The translations under genes were made by a program, and so were the position numbers. From Endothia cerciana (lineage: Eukaryota; Ascomycota; Sordariomycetes; Diaporthales; Cryphonectriaceae), in assembly GCA_026119935.1 (NCBI GenBank), contig JALRMH010000002.1, positions 1,116,001 to 1,180,000 of the forward strand: a stretch of DNA of 64,000 bases, given 5' to 3'. Positions 12,192 through 24,628 of the stretch are shown piece after piece (the stretch's first letter is position 1; every line of letters begins with the position of its first letter). A model generated the notes under the pieces. The model searched no databases. It had not been told where the DNA came from and saw only the letters and a list, made by a program, of their open reading frames with translations.

Positions 12192-12846
12192 GAGAGAGAG
12201 AAAAAGGAGGAAGAGATGGTGACGGTCACGTCAAATGATTTAGGCCAGCGCGCTGGACGAGCTGCTCGTCTCGGGTTGCCTCGCGTATTGGATCCGGATC
12301 CTTTCGATTCAACAAGGCTGGCTGGTTGGTCGCCCGTCGTCCCACTCCAGCTTGCATAGGGTACCTTATTCTCCGTAGACAGGCGACTGGTCGACAGGGC
12401 GTTGAAATGGGTCCATAGGAGATTCGAGATTGCTTCAGTCGGTCACAAACCACGCAAGGCACCGACAGATGTCGTTGAGAACGTCTCTGGCGCGATCGAT
12501 TTGCATCCTGAAACAAAACGGTCGAGTCTCAGAGGTCGGTGCAAGGGGGATGGGTAGGAATCACATCACAAAAGTTAGGCCCGTGCAGGTGAGGCATGCC
12601 GCTCAGGCCCCGGATGTCTACTATTACTATGTATATACATGGTACATGGTGAAGAATGTCGCTGCCTCCACCCACGGAGGAGAGGCCAGGCTGGGGGCGG
12701 GTGGGGGCCCTCATGCAATGGTAGGTGATGGCCTGGCAGCTGTCAGCCGTCTCGCTTTGGCCGTCTGCCGGCCAAGGATGGGTTATGTAAGCACATAGGC
12801 AGACCTGGAAGGCATTGACGAATGAAGAGCTCAGTTCGGCGATCAG

Positions 12847-12851
12847 CCAAT
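12847..12851 (+). promoter_or_regulatory. CCAAT box upstream of small mitochondrial gene
   Basis: The sequence AGCCAATCA lies about 175 bases before the start codon at 13025. In fungi the HAP/CBC complex binds CCAAT and drives many respiratory and mitochondrial genes, which fits the gene downstream. Function is inferred from position only. Confidence 0.45.
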
Positions 12852-13024
12852 CACAGAATCATTATGTCATTCCGGCCGCTTTCGAGCTCCACCGCGGGTG
12901 GAATCGTACGAGCCATCACCTGCAATCCATTCTGACGTCCAGCGACAGCATCCTGAACCCGCTGCACCAGCCAACAACCCATCACTCTGTCACACGAGCA
13001 GACCCGCCATACTCAACAGCAGCC

Positions 13025-13643
13025 ATGGCGTCCAGAATCGCTACCCGCGCCTTCTCTACCAGCATCCGCCGGCTACAGGCCCAGCAGGCCGGCCACAGCG
13101 AGCATATTCTGAAGCAAGAGAGCAAGCGCAACCCCGAGCTCATGGTGCGTCAAACCCCAGCCCGCGATGACCGTCGACACCTGTGCGGACTGTCAAAAAG
13201 ACAAATTGGAAGGTCGAATAGACGGACGCTGACGATGGACTTATCTCTAGATCCTCGGTACGATAATGGTTGCCGCTCTCGGCGGTGCTGGATTCTACTT
13301 CGGTACGTCCTGATGGAGACATGGAAGGTTGAAGGCAATGCGGAGGAAACTGAGACTCTGAACAGGACGCACGCCCACCTCTTCCACATCCGAACAAAAG
13401 GTCCCCCACGCCGGCAGCCCCTGGGAGACCGGTGGTGAGGGCAAGTACCAGTACTACCCTGGCGGCGACAGGTCGGCCGAGCCCAAGGACGCCCCTAGCG
13501 CTATCAATACTGTTGTCGTTCCCAACGTCAACCTGCCCAAGGTGCGAACAGCGAGAGGCGGAGAATCTTGGACGAACAATTACTAATATGATCTCTAGGA
13601 GCTGCACGACAAGTACAACAAGTGGGGCAAGGACGGCTACTAG
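13025..13643 (+). CDS. Small single-pass mitochondrial membrane protein, unknown function
   Basis: Four exons (13025-13144, 13251-13302, 13366-13541, 13599-13643) give 130 residues with all junctions in frame. The third intron has a textbook TACTAAT branch site. The N-terminus (MASRIATRAFSTSIRRL) is a clear mitochondrial presequence, basic and hydroxylated with no acidic residue. After the polar segment HSEHILKQESKRNPEL comes one membrane helix at about residues 41-58 (ILGTIMVAALGGAGFYFG). The C-terminal half is polar and ends in LHDKYNKWGKDGY. I recall this architecture as conserved in filamentous fungi but cannot name it; a respiratory-complex accessory subunit is possible. The CCAAT box upstream fits a mitochondrial role. 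Confidence 0.8.
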
Positions 13644-15969
13644 ACGAACGTTTGATTATCCAGGGATGCAAGACGTCGTGGAGCGCAAGCAGGTTCAGCA
13701 ATTCGGGAGCTGTGTGTAGATAGATCGGGCAGCATCGAAAAACCGTTATCCAGGAAATCTTGGCCCTTTTCGTTGTGCATCTTGAGTAACATTCACAGGA
13801 TCAGCTCTTGTTAATCTGAACCCCCAAGGCACTGATTGAGCATCTAAGGATAATCCGGTCAAGTAAATGATGAAAGGCTCAGCCATGGAATGAAGACATC
13901 GGTTGGTTCAATTCGTCCAAAAAGGACGGCCGTCCTGATTGATCTCGCAAACAGCACAGCGGACAGATGACTGAGAAGTGCGCAGTCGAATGCCGCTTCT
14001 TTGCCCGTTGCCTACAAGTTGCACCGAATTTGCCCCATACAGTCCCGAATGACAGACTGGAACATAGTGGAATGCACAAGGACACGGCAGGTGGCCTTGA
14101 GGTGCCACTCGCAGGACATGGCACGTCTCTCGGAATGCCCATCTATCCACACCCGTCTAGAAGCTGGTGCTCCTCGATCCATGTCCAAGACTTCGTGCGA
14201 TCACACCCACGAACAAAAGTCTGACAGGCGTATCTGTGACCGTAGAGGCAAGGCGTTACAGGGACGCCCAGCCCGCACCCAAATTCTCATCTTCAAGTCC
14301 ACAATTGAACATCCGCACCCAACGCGTATTGCGATAGCTGCTTTTACATGGGAGGATTTGGTTTGATAGAGACTACGTAAGTAGTGAGAGAGCCCGCAGC
14401 TCGCATCGTAGATTTATTACTACATAGCTCGCCCAGCATGTCAGAAGCGTAAATATGGCGAGTGCTCCGATAACAGCCCGTCTTTGATATTTTTTTTCTT
14501 TCTTTTCTTTTGAGCAGTCCAATCGATGCCTGTGTATTGCAACTCCGTATTCTTCTACATGATGTATCCGACTTACTGATTGCGAATTATGAATGGGAGA
14601 AGATAGAGGTTGCTCCATGCATCGCATGCGAAGGCCTGGTACCTGTCTTGGGATACGTGAGCATTGATCTACGCGATTATCCTTCGACCTGAAGTTCGTT
14701 TGAAGTTTTCTTCTTTCATTTACTCAGGGTGGTGTCCGAACTGACTCTGTCCCTAATTATGTAGAAGCTAGACCTGTCCAATTTCCATACGATGCACCAA
14801 TATTGATGAAATTTCGGAGGTGGTCAGTGCCTGGCTTTCGAAGAACGTACAAATTTACAATTGGACTGTTGCCTAATCTCATGACAATCATGCGTTCAGT
14901 GGACTAGTGGGAATAGCAGGGTTCATATTATATGCCTGTATAGGCTGACACAAGATGGCCGTAGGCGAGGCCAGGCCCCCATCCTTCTCCTGGGGAAAAA
15001 CGGTCAAGTCATGTCGGTAACCACTAGTCCGTGTTTAACCCACACAATGAAATAGCATTCAGGCGTCCGGGCTCAATATATGACGACACTGGCTTCCGAG
15101 GTAGATGCCTCTCACATCTCCATAACATGGGATCATCTCACCGACAGCTACAGGTCGTCCTGGAGAGGGAGCGGTGCGCCTTGACCACTTTGAGCCCAAA
15201 TGCACTGATCAGCCATGTCCTTAGACCACTCCACCGAATAAGAAAGAGAACTCCGGCAGTTCAAACTCCTCTAAGGTTATGATCAATCCAAATTCAAGAT
15301 CATCTATTCCACCGAAGACAAGCCATTCGGTCCTGGACGTCGAGCCATGGGTTCGGCTTACTATGGTCGTGCAACGGGCCGCGCGCCTAAATTGTCCCAT
15401 TACCAGCAACAGATTTGCAGGCAGTCCGTTTCGAATGAGGCCGATAACCATGACCATGCCTTGAATTCGATCGCGATCTTGGCAGTATTTGTGCACGGTA
15501 GCCCCCACGAGTAATCAGTGATGAGTGAGCTCATCCTTCATCCATTTCCCCCCTTCACCATCATTCGCGGTATCACAACATAATTACGACTTTCATATCG
15601 AAGGGCTGTCATAGTAAGCAGGCCTATCTTTATCAGGTGTGTACAACAAGAGATTTCATATCATTTGTCCACTTCAATAGCGCAATGACAGGAGGCCATT
15701 GACCGCACAACAAGAAATCGCCGCACTGTTCCCCGAGCGTTGTTCTAAAGTATGTCGTATTAGGATAATTATCGGCGGACTTCTACTTCCATTACACTGC
15801 TCAACTCTTCGCTCGCCTATATCAGGGGGATTTTTTTCTCTCGCGCAGCACGAGATCCGTTGCCAAAGAAAAGAAAAAGCGTCTCAGGGCGTTTAAATAT
15901 AACATCAGCGGGGATGCGACACGCTTTCACTGGCGCCTGCGCTTTCATAGACCCAGTCTCGACTTATTC
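13644..15969. other. Intergenic, no supported gene
   Basis: 2.3 kb without a frame I can support. A minus-strand frame at 15221-15508 (95 residues) has no known domain. The AT content is somewhat higher than in the neighbouring genes. Confidence 0.45.
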
Positions 15970-16689
15970 ATGTCTCTCCAAACAAAATTGGCTCGTCAAC
16001 AGCGATTCAAGGGGACGATAGTTGTCCACCACCTCGAAAGACCCAAGGAAAACGCTCTTGGTCTCTACTCGGGCAATGGCTGGTCACCATTAAACACCTT
16101 CTTCCCGAAATCTCCGGGCTTCCCAACATCCATCCTCCGGCCTTCATTACTATCGCCCACAAGATTCGGCAATCCGCCGATCAACAAGCTTACGAAACCC
16201 AAGCCCCGCGACCCGGAGCACGACACGATCGAGGTCTGGGATGACTTCCAGAAAGCCCAGGAGTTTGGCAACGGCCTGCAAATACAGTGTCTGGCTGGCG
16301 GTATGGGGGTCGCAGTAACAGGTCGTTACCGCAGCCATCCGAAAGCAGGACAGGTCCGGTACGATGCGTTCCTCGCGCATTTAGTAGAAGGACGGATGCA
16401 GGACACGCTAAAGAGACTCCTCAGCGACGTGGATGACGCCAAGAAGAAAGGTCTTAAAAATGTACAGATGCTGGTTCTCTACCGGGACGAGAGCACCTTG
16501 AGCCAAGATCCGAAGATGATATGGAATAGTCGAATGATGACAAGCGAGCTCAGGTTGAGAGAAAGGCTCATTGATCTGGTGGAGGAGGAGTTCGGCGAGA
16601 CTCCAGACCTGCACCCCTACCACGTGCTTAATGAAAAGGCACTATGCATTACAGGATCAGAAAGGGTGATCAAGATTCAGAATCTATAA
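15970..16689 (+). CDS. Orphan hypothetical protein, intronless
   Basis: A single uninterrupted frame of 239 residues in an otherwise gene-poor stretch. I do not recognise the family. The composition is that of a soluble protein: a basic N-terminal third rich in Pro, Leu and Ser, then a charged region with probable helices (QDTLKRLLSDVDDAKKKG, then RLRERLIDLVEEEFGE) and strand-like segments (LQIQCLAGGMGVAVTGRY, NVQMLVLY). There is no signal peptide, membrane helix or obvious catalytic motif. The clean frame with ordinary composition suggests a real gene or a recent remnant of one. It could also be the last exon of a longer gene, but no splice acceptor in a matching frame stands out upstream. 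Confidence 0.5.
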   Translation: MSLQTKLARQQRFKGTIVVHHLERPKENALGLYSGNGWSPLNTFFPKSPGFPTSILRPSLLSPTRFGNPPINKLTKPKPRDPEHDTIEVWDDFQKAQEFGNGLQIQCLAGGMGVAVTGRYRSHPKAGQVRYDAFLAHLVEGRMQDTLKRLLSDVDDAKKKGLKNVQMLVLYRDESTLSQDPKMIWNSRMMTSELRLRERLIDLVEEEFGETPDLHPYHVLNEKALCITGSERVIKIQNL

Positions 16690-19600
16690 TAGTAATACTA
16701 TAATACCGAGAACTCACAGCACTATTTGCATATCATAATCTTGTCATCCAAATTTCCCTTTCTCGCCATTTGCTTACGTATATGGGAATCAAGCAATTGC
16801 ATTGGGTAGTGAGAATTAATCGTGCGTTGCAACAATCTTCTGTGGACAAATTTGCTCATATCCACTATCTATCTCAAAAGGCAGAACATCAAAGAGTGGA
16901 AATGATGTTTGGCGGACCTGACCCTAGGATCCCTTCGCCACCGTATATTAGGAAATCCTGAAGTGTGTTTCCCCATGGAAAGATTGCTCGTAAAACCATA
17001 CCCCTCGGAACTGCCTACCTAGGTAGCCATAACACGTAGCGTTTTCGTGTCATCAGGTGGAAGAACTTGACCTCACGAGCGGTATCATAGCCTGGGACGT
17101 CGCCACCACCTAGGCCAACGAGCCAGCCATCAGCCCGATGAGCTGTTGAGGATGCAGGCTCGCCGACAGGATTGGTCGCACCCATTAGCGGCGTGTATGT
17201 ACCCGCCTTACGCTGTTTCGAGAATCTTTTCGGTGAGTTTCTCCGTAATAGAGGTGTCCTTATTACTGGGACGATACATCTGGGCGGCAGCTGACCCCCT
17301 GCAAATATTGGGAAGCTCGTGGTTGGCCCGATGCGAGATCGCACGGTTGCCCCAGTCGAGCCCAGAGCTGTCATCGGTACCGGGTAGAAATACACAGGCG
17401 GACGCCGAGGCAAAGCTTGCGAGTGCCTGGCTGCGAGCGTTAAAAAAAAAAAAAAAGGCAAGGTTGGCACCCGCTTGCGCATCGGAAGATCGAGCAATTC
17501 CAGCTTCATCTTGGGGTTGTCTTAGGCGCATGCTGTGGAATTAGTGCGCGACTTTCATATCCATGGACCAGGCAGAATAGTCTAGGGAAAGAGGAATAAG
17601 GCCTTGGTAGGGGCAAAAATATGACAGAAAGTGAAACGTTGACTTGAAGAAGACGTACTCGAACGCGCATCAGAACCAACGCCCGACCAGAAAAGCGGTT
17701 TCTTTTACGCACGATGAGTTCAAATCTTGTTGGTAAACTTCCAAGGCCATCTTATTGGACGTATAGATTCCCTTGACACCATCACTACCAGTTAGAGGAG
17801 AGATGTGCTGGCCTCCAGGGCTGGCATCAGTGGCGTCCATACTAAGTGCGATTAGCATATCCAAGGCGAGGTGGTGAGCTACATGGCTTGATATGGTGCC
17901 ACACAACCACCGTATTGGAGGCTGAAATGGTAAGGTGGAGGGCCATATTATGTCGCCTATATACAACGAGGTTGGCATGCAATGACCTCCTACCACCCGG
18001 CAGCCCTGAGCAGTAATTGTAATAATCCCGTTTGAACAGGAAGAAGTTCGACGCGTTCGATTTTTGCGCGAAGCAGTGGGCGTACGCCACCGGTGAGCTC
18101 GCCGTGCGAGCCGACGACAAGAAAACCATGCCAAAGGAAGACAGCAATGCTACATCTTGCCTCATAGATAGACTTTGTTATTCTGAAGAACGGGTTCGGT
18201 TGAGGCTGACGCGGTCGGTGAGATCTCCCGGTCGGGCGCTGCCTATCATGTGGTGTTCCTATCCCTGTGATCGCATGAAAGCCGACGAAGGAAGTGGCAC
18301 GGTGCACTGTGATACGAAGACTACCTGAAGAGCTTCAATCAGCTGGGTCGAAGCTCTTAGACCTGCCCGACCCTGTTCGAGGCGACATGTATGATTCGAA
18401 GGACGACGAGCAGTCTGAGCTTGGATATCTGAGCTGCAATGGTGAGGACAGGGAGAAGCGGCCCGCCCCGGAAGCCCGGTAACGAACGACGAGTGCAATG
18501 CCCGATGGGTCTAGCCACTCGTGTATGGAGATGCGCATGGCCACAGGCAATGGAGGCGTGTAGAAATGCTTGCACAAGGACGGAACCTTTACTTACCTCC
18601 ATAATCTGGCCCATCTGACTTTTCGGATGAGAGAAGGGGCCTAGATGATGGATGAGGACCCATGTAAGGAAACGAGGAACGGCAGATGGCGTCGCTGCGC
18701 CTGAGGAGGCAGAAGCGGGTCACTGTGCATAGAACGGAGGTCTTCGATCCGGACAATCTCAGCAATGCTTTGGGGGACGTGGCCATTATATGGAGGTGTG
18801 AGAAAAGAGCGCCTTCCAAAGCATTGGCAGAAAATCAATGGAATGAGCATTGTCTTGGTCTGTTGATATGGCTGAACGGTACTTGCATTGACTGCTCAAG
18901 AATGACCCTCAGAGTCTTAAGTGTTAATTACGCAGTCTGGTTCCAAAGCATGATGATGTATAACTCGAGGATCTGAGAACATGAATTACCATAGCAATCT
19001 CTCACTGTTGTCCTTTTTACCAAACGTCGACACGCTCTTCTATGCTGTTGTCAAGTAGTTGAGGTAGTGACACGTGTTCGTGATGAGCCTGCCTGGATGA
19101 AGCAGCCAGGAGGAATTTTCGACCTCGAAACCTGTATGACACCGAGAAGAAAAGAAAAAAAGGACCTGATTCATATGATCAAACGTTTCTCGTATCGTAA
19201 TGCAGTCAGAGTCCTCTTCTGAAACAACGCTTCTCAGCCACGTCGACCCGCGGTGAGCCTGAGGTGGCGGACCGAAGTATGATGAGCCCGTAGACGACGG
19301 ATAAGAGCGGCCAGAGGAGCAGCAAGACCAGGTTCACCACCACCATAGCAAAGCCAAAATGTGCACCATAACGGTAGTTCAGTGATTCAATTGCCATTCC
19401 ATCGAAGCGGCATGGTTCTCGCAGTGCTTGCTGCGGATCCTAGGCATGGCCTGCTTCGACTTTCAGGAGGATATCAGGGACCCGGAAACTTCAGGCAGTC
19501 CTGCGAGGAGTGTGCGGCGAGCTGGATCTAGCGCGCACATGTGGCTCCTGGTAGGGCGCACTCCTTATCCCAGAATCACGCATGACGCGCTGCCCATTTG

Positions 19601-22600
19601 TGGTCTCTAGCGCAGGCATACTGACCATCACGTAGTACCCGTCAGCTACCTGCGCCGGAGCTTTCGCTCCTGAGGAGACCCACAACATGCTGGAACGCGA
19701 GGCTATCTACGAAACTTTCGACGAGCTGACGAATCGCGCTGAGAGGACTCCGGGTCAATGGAAAACACCAGCTCATAATATGGCGCCGGATCTTGCGGAA
19801 GCACCGCGAGGATCCCTCCCAGGGCTCGAGGAGGGGACGATCAGCCAGTCAGCATGACCGGAGCTGCCTCCGTAAAGATATCATCAGATCTACCCTGCTG
19901 GTGCTGCTAGAGCTGGTTATTTGACGCAGCGGAAATGACGAGGATGGGTTGGCCCCCTCGGTGATGTGGGCGCCAAGCAAGTATCCCTATATAGATACGA
20001 AGCTACTCTGTGCACGATGCAATGCCTGGGATCTGGTCTGAAATTGCCATCGGAGAAAATCCCTTCCCCGGGAAGGTCGAGGCGCGACCTCCTCACCGAA
20101 TACCAGTCCGGCGTTGAACAGATCGCCGATGTGCTTGTGACGACTCACCTCAGCGATGACCTAACCTTAACAAACATTGACGATCCGTTGTAAACCGTTA
20201 TCACATGCTCCCGAGTCTACGAAGCCGTTCACACCAGGAAACGGTGGCGAAGCCCTGCCGACAGGCAATCTCGATACCAGACAAACGGGATGAAGTCGAC
20301 TGGGTTGCGGCTGAATCTGTGGAGTTGAACGAGAGTTTGTAAGCCACACGGCAGGTCACTACCCTCCGGGGTAAGAGCTCGTCACTGCGACGTGCATGGG
20401 TGGTTGCATCTTGTGGCTCAATCCAATGGGATTCTGGAAGAAACTTGGATGTGTTGGTGGCGATGCAGGATGATCATACTTGACAGGCCGTTGTGGCTGG
20501 GCTGGGGCTTTGTCAATAGCGATTCTGGGTGAAGATCTCATTATCCGGCTGATCGGATAGAGCAGGTCACGCAGGTGCTTATGGTTTCTTGAGAAAGTAC
20601 AGACCGACAGGAACCTGTGCCTCGAGCCATGTGATTGGCGACACGAACTGCACATGTTGGGACGTTTGAGGACACGAGATCTTGCTGATCGACGCCACCG
20701 GAAGTTTCCATGACATGGCTGAGTATTCGTCGTGATGCACACGGTAATACTGCATAGTAGCCCGACTTGCATCTGACGCAACGGTTCCTCGAAAAGCCTC
20801 GAAAACGGAGCCCCAGGACGCAAGCCACCTGTGGGGATATTAGGCTGCACTGCAGGTGCTCAATCGGCAACAGGCTCGGCTAGAAAACTGTATCGGTACA
20901 GGAAGCTTGTTCGGAAGAAGACGTAGGTCCCACGGCGTTGGTGCTCCCAAGTTTAGCTCAATGTTCACCTACTGCCTCCTGCCGAGAGTAGTCCTCGCTG
21001 AAACCAACGTCGAATTCTGAATGGTCGTGATCCGCAAATGTCATACATAATACGACGCGCATTGCCTTGGGTGGTGCGTATTCCCAGTATTCCACGGAAT
21101 CCTATAGCAATCGCCACAAGGCTGTCCAGTCAAGAGTTCGGGAGCCTCTTGCACATCAGTTGCCCAAGTACATGAAGTTCATGCGAGCGAAGTCGTACAG
21201 CAGAAAGCCATGTTCAAGGGTCAGATTCAGTCGCCCCAAAGTCCATCTGATCGCCGAGGCTTAATGTTCTCGTGGTGGATTCAGGCTGACCAACTGATCC
21301 ATTGGTCGACATTGCTCCGGTAACCACCGCACGGACGGAAGACGGCGTACTTCGTGGACTCATCACGTAGATTTTTTTCTTTCTTTTTCTGCAAGGCGGG
21401 ATCCACCGTGGGGGGGAGGGGGGGTCGTGCGACTCCTGAAGCCGTCGTTAAGGCTATTTATTTGCAATCGAGAGTGGCGTATTTTAGGGGTCCTGTGGAA
21501 AGTTCCAGGCTCCATATCCGCCTCAAACGGATGCACAGACTGACCGGGACAAACCCGAACCGTTGAGGCGCTATGCCCCATAATCTCTCGCACCCACGCG
21601 CTCGCTGCACCATCAGAGACACAAAAACAACGGTTCGCAATCCAGTGAAAGTCTGACGGCTTCTCCCGCGCATGCCTGGCCAACCAGCTGGCATCCTGCG
21701 GCCCAGGTGAGATTTGTCTGCGCCCTTCCTGCGGTGATAAGCTCTCGAATTTCTTGTGAAAGCCGCATTGCGAGGATCATCGCTTGGCGTGGTTCAGGGC
21801 TAGGTTTCGTCAAAAAAACACCTCGAATCTTTGAGTCAAGTGCGAGAAAAGTATTGCAAATCCATGAGCCGATGGGGGACGCCGCATACGATGATATGCA
21901 GCCGGTGGCAGTACGGCAGAGGCCTTGAGAATATTGTGGTGGATTTCTTACTCCCGTTCGGTGCCGCCTGACTTCCATATAAGACCGGTACTGCAGGGAA
22001 GCATAGTGGCGGTTTATAGGGACGTCCCCTTTCAGGTCGATCGACGTTCTATTGGGCCTAGACCACGCTGTTTGGTGGTGTATGGCCCTGCTATTGTGAT
22101 TTTTGCTGGAAGTAAGCGCCTGTAGCACGGGCCTATCACACGGACTAAGGAGCATTTGCTCCGGTCCAGCCTGTCAACAGCCCCAGTTCAGGACGAATTG
22201 CTCTTGCGCAGGAAGCAGTCGACAGGAGAATTCTCGGTAGGACCATAAATTATTTGGTAAGCAGGGCTTGCGCTCTGTTTCGTCCTCCCGGAGACTTTGG
22301 TCTGAGGTCGGGCGAGCTGCGGGACGACGCCCTGTGTTCGAAAGCCGTACCGCCTCTCCACTCTCGGGGTCGCCACACATCCTCTCGGATCTCCGTTAAG
22401 AAGCCACAGTAGCATACTGTACTGCCAAGGCTCTGCTCAAGTGTTGTGGCAAAAAATCGACAAAAACTCTCAGAGGCAGCTCTATGACAACGGTCGTTCG
22501 GTCGCCTCAACTTTCCTGTTAGTGTTGTGGGACAGGTGTCATTACTCCTGGATCGGAGAAACATCTCCAGTGTCGCCAGCATGCTGACAGACAAAAGGGA

Positions 22601-22996
22601 GGAAAAGTTGCGCTCGTGCTGTGCAAAATCTCAGCACGGTTCCGGGCTTGTCAACAATGCATTTTTACTCCTTCGCTAACTCAAGACATCTTCAAAATCT
22701 GTTGGAGATTCCCGCATGTTCCGACTTGATGTGTGAGAGGCACACTTGGGACTGCCCAGTTTGCGGGAAGCAGTATCTCACGTTCGTCAAATTGTGCCCG
22801 AAATACCGCCCGGAGACTGGCTGCTCAGCAAAGACCACGGCGGTGGAAGACAACATGATCGAAGGACGGTGCCCGAGCCCCGTGTGCCCCAACAGCCGGT
22901 CTGGTGGGTGCGTGGTTAGTTGACATCGACACACGATCTTCGACTACCGTCGCCTTATTGAAACCCTGGCAACCGGCTAGTTCGCCATCAACGGCT
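16690..22996. other. Gene-poor region of 6.3 kb
   Basis: No frame here shows a recognisable domain. The longest (minus 17015-17509 and 21613-22155) owe their length to homopolymers or overlap other frames. The minus frame at 19206-19397 contains one strongly hydrophobic segment (about VVVNLVLLLLWPLLSVVYGLII), and a related-looking frame upstream on the same strand contains PYYELVFSID near 19760. These may be remnants of one membrane-protein gene interrupted by stops, but I cannot name it. CpG remains common, so there is no obvious strong RIP signature. Confidence 0.4.
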
Positions 22997-24283
22997 TCAC
23001 AGCTTCTGCCCAGTGGGACCGACTTCCACGACCTGATCGATCCCCTGATACTCGGGCACATCAAAACCGTACTTCTTGGCAATGGCTGGTGCCACGAACC
23101 TGAATCATTTTTAGTCGATCTTGGAGAGGTGGGCACAAGAGTTGGAAGCAGTACGTACCTCCCACCAATAAAGTGACGGCCCTTGAAATACTTCACCAGA
23201 GGCTTGGGGGCCGTTAGGCTGACCAGAGCGGTAGGGTTGAACGTGCTGCCCAGTCCTGACTGGGGCGGCCCATCCTCGATGTTCCAAGATGACGGGGCAT
23301 CAACCGAGGTCACAGGAAGCTTCGTCTCTTCCATGGCTTGAATCACGGCCGGGAATGGCTCGCGAACCTCCCCGGAGAAACTGAAACCTGCGATCTATGA
23401 GCACACTACGGCTGACTGGGAACACACCAACGGCATTACGAACCGAATACTGCGTCGACTATGTGATCTGTGGACTTGGTGGCCGTCGGGAAATCGTCGG
23501 TGAAAGGCACTTCGAGGTCCTCTAGTTGTTTGGTCAGGCGCTAAAAGTCTAGTGAGCCGTGGTTGCACAGACCGGAAGCCACTCGGGATGAGGACAAAAC
23601 AGGAGGAAGAAAAAGCAGAGTAGGAGTATAAAATATGGGAAAAGCCGCAGGCATGGCAAAATGTACACGGAATGCCTTCTAGTGAATGACACCCCTGCTC
23701 TGTATTTTCCAGTTGCCCGGATGAAGCTGACATTTGGGCCAAAGGCTCGAACGCAGACGGGAAGAACACAAAGTCCTCACCTGATAGAGCTCGTTCTTGC
23801 TCCTCTTGGGGTAGTAGATGGTCGGATGGTAGCCGTATTGGAAAAGATGCCGTGCTGCGACGAGCCCATCGCCTCCTGAACCACGGATTTAGCGAGTGTG
23901 AATTCGACTGAGAAGTAATCAACTGGCAACGAACCATTGTTCCCCGGGCCACATGCAACCAGGATTCTACGGCCATTGTTTGGAGGATGTACACGGTAGA
24001 CTTGGGAGAATTCATGTCAGCCCGATTCAGACTGTGTGGCATGCGCTGTTATTTCGCCTTGCTAGGCCGGCGACTTGAGGCGGGAGAGAAGAATCATCGC
24101 ACCGGCCTGGGATACAGAGAGACCAGCTAACTCCATGAGTTGATCAATAGAGAAAGCTCCTGTGCTCATGAGCTCCTTGTCAAGAGCTGCAGCAGCTTTC
24201 GCGCCGAGATACTGATTTCTGTCAATGCCTGCCCTCTCAGCAGGGCCGAATAATCGGGGGAAGTGAAATACCTTTAGGCCCAT
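22997..24283 (-). CDS. NAD(P)H-hydrate epimerase (YjeF N-terminal domain)
   Basis: Seven exons on the minus strand (24283-24272, 24211-24103, 24000-23935, 23875-23781, 23540-23444, 23387-23159, 23099-22997) give 236 residues, the usual fungal length. The enzyme epimerises the R form of hydrated NAD(P)H so that the dehydratase can repair it. Family motifs are all present across the splices: LMELAGLSVSQAVYRVHPP, VACGPGNNGGDGLVAARHL, the TDHIVDAVFGFSFSGEVREP region, LPVTSVDAPSSWNIEDGP, LVSLTAPKPLVKYFKGRHFI and FVAPAIAKKYGF. The first intron (60 bases) is a multiple of three and stop-free. An in-frame stretch upstream (to an ATG at 24466) could extend the N-terminus. It is divergent from the S16 gene 345 bases away. 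Confidence 0.93.
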
Positions 24284-24628
24284 GATGGACTGGTCCTTTC
24301 CTGACTGTGAAAGACTCGAAGGGACCCAAGACCTGTCTGCCTTGGCCGTACCGTTATCCGAGGGATTCAGAAAGGGCAAGATGGATGTGATTGAAGTATC
24401 AGAACTAGAGCCAGATATCATACGAAGTTGTCTTTGAACTTCACTGATGATTCTCGGCGACGTCACTTACACGTCCGCACAACGAATGACTAAGCCAATG
24501 CGTGCTGATTGGACTTCAACTTGAGCTTGGGACCCACCCAAAAAGTTGCAGGCCGGCAACGACAACCAAACCGACCTCGATCGCGTGCTTCACCGTCGCT
24601 GGAGCACCCCATCGAGCCAACAGCAGCC
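24284..24628. promoter_or_regulatory. Bidirectional promoter with inverted CCAAT pair
   Basis: The 345-base space is shared by the NAD(P)H-hydrate epimerase gene (minus) and the mitochondrial S16 gene (plus). It holds CCAAT at 24495-24499 and its inverse ATTGG at 24508-24512, eight bases apart and about 115-130 bases before the S16 start. CCAAT boxes bind the HAP/CBC complex in fungi. Joint control of both genes is an inference from the layout. Confidence 0.5.

Larger units (their letters stand above)
11701..13024. other. Divergent promoter region, no supported gene
   Basis: 1.3 kb between ERF2 (minus) and the small mitochondrial gene (plus). It includes a 27-base A run followed by GA repeats (about 12165-12200) and a CCAAT box at 12847. 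No coding frame here has a recognisable domain. Confidence 0.5.

Noticed and set aside
17015..17509. Possible secreted protein with signal-like FFFFLTL
   Set aside because: The hydrophobic stretch comes from a poly-A run on the plus strand (17442-17457), and the rest has no family or cysteine pattern.
16690..22996. RIP-mutated transposon as an explanation for the gene-poor stretch
   Set aside because: CpG is still frequent, TpA is not dominant, and I see no terminal repeats or transposase or reverse-transcriptase motifs.
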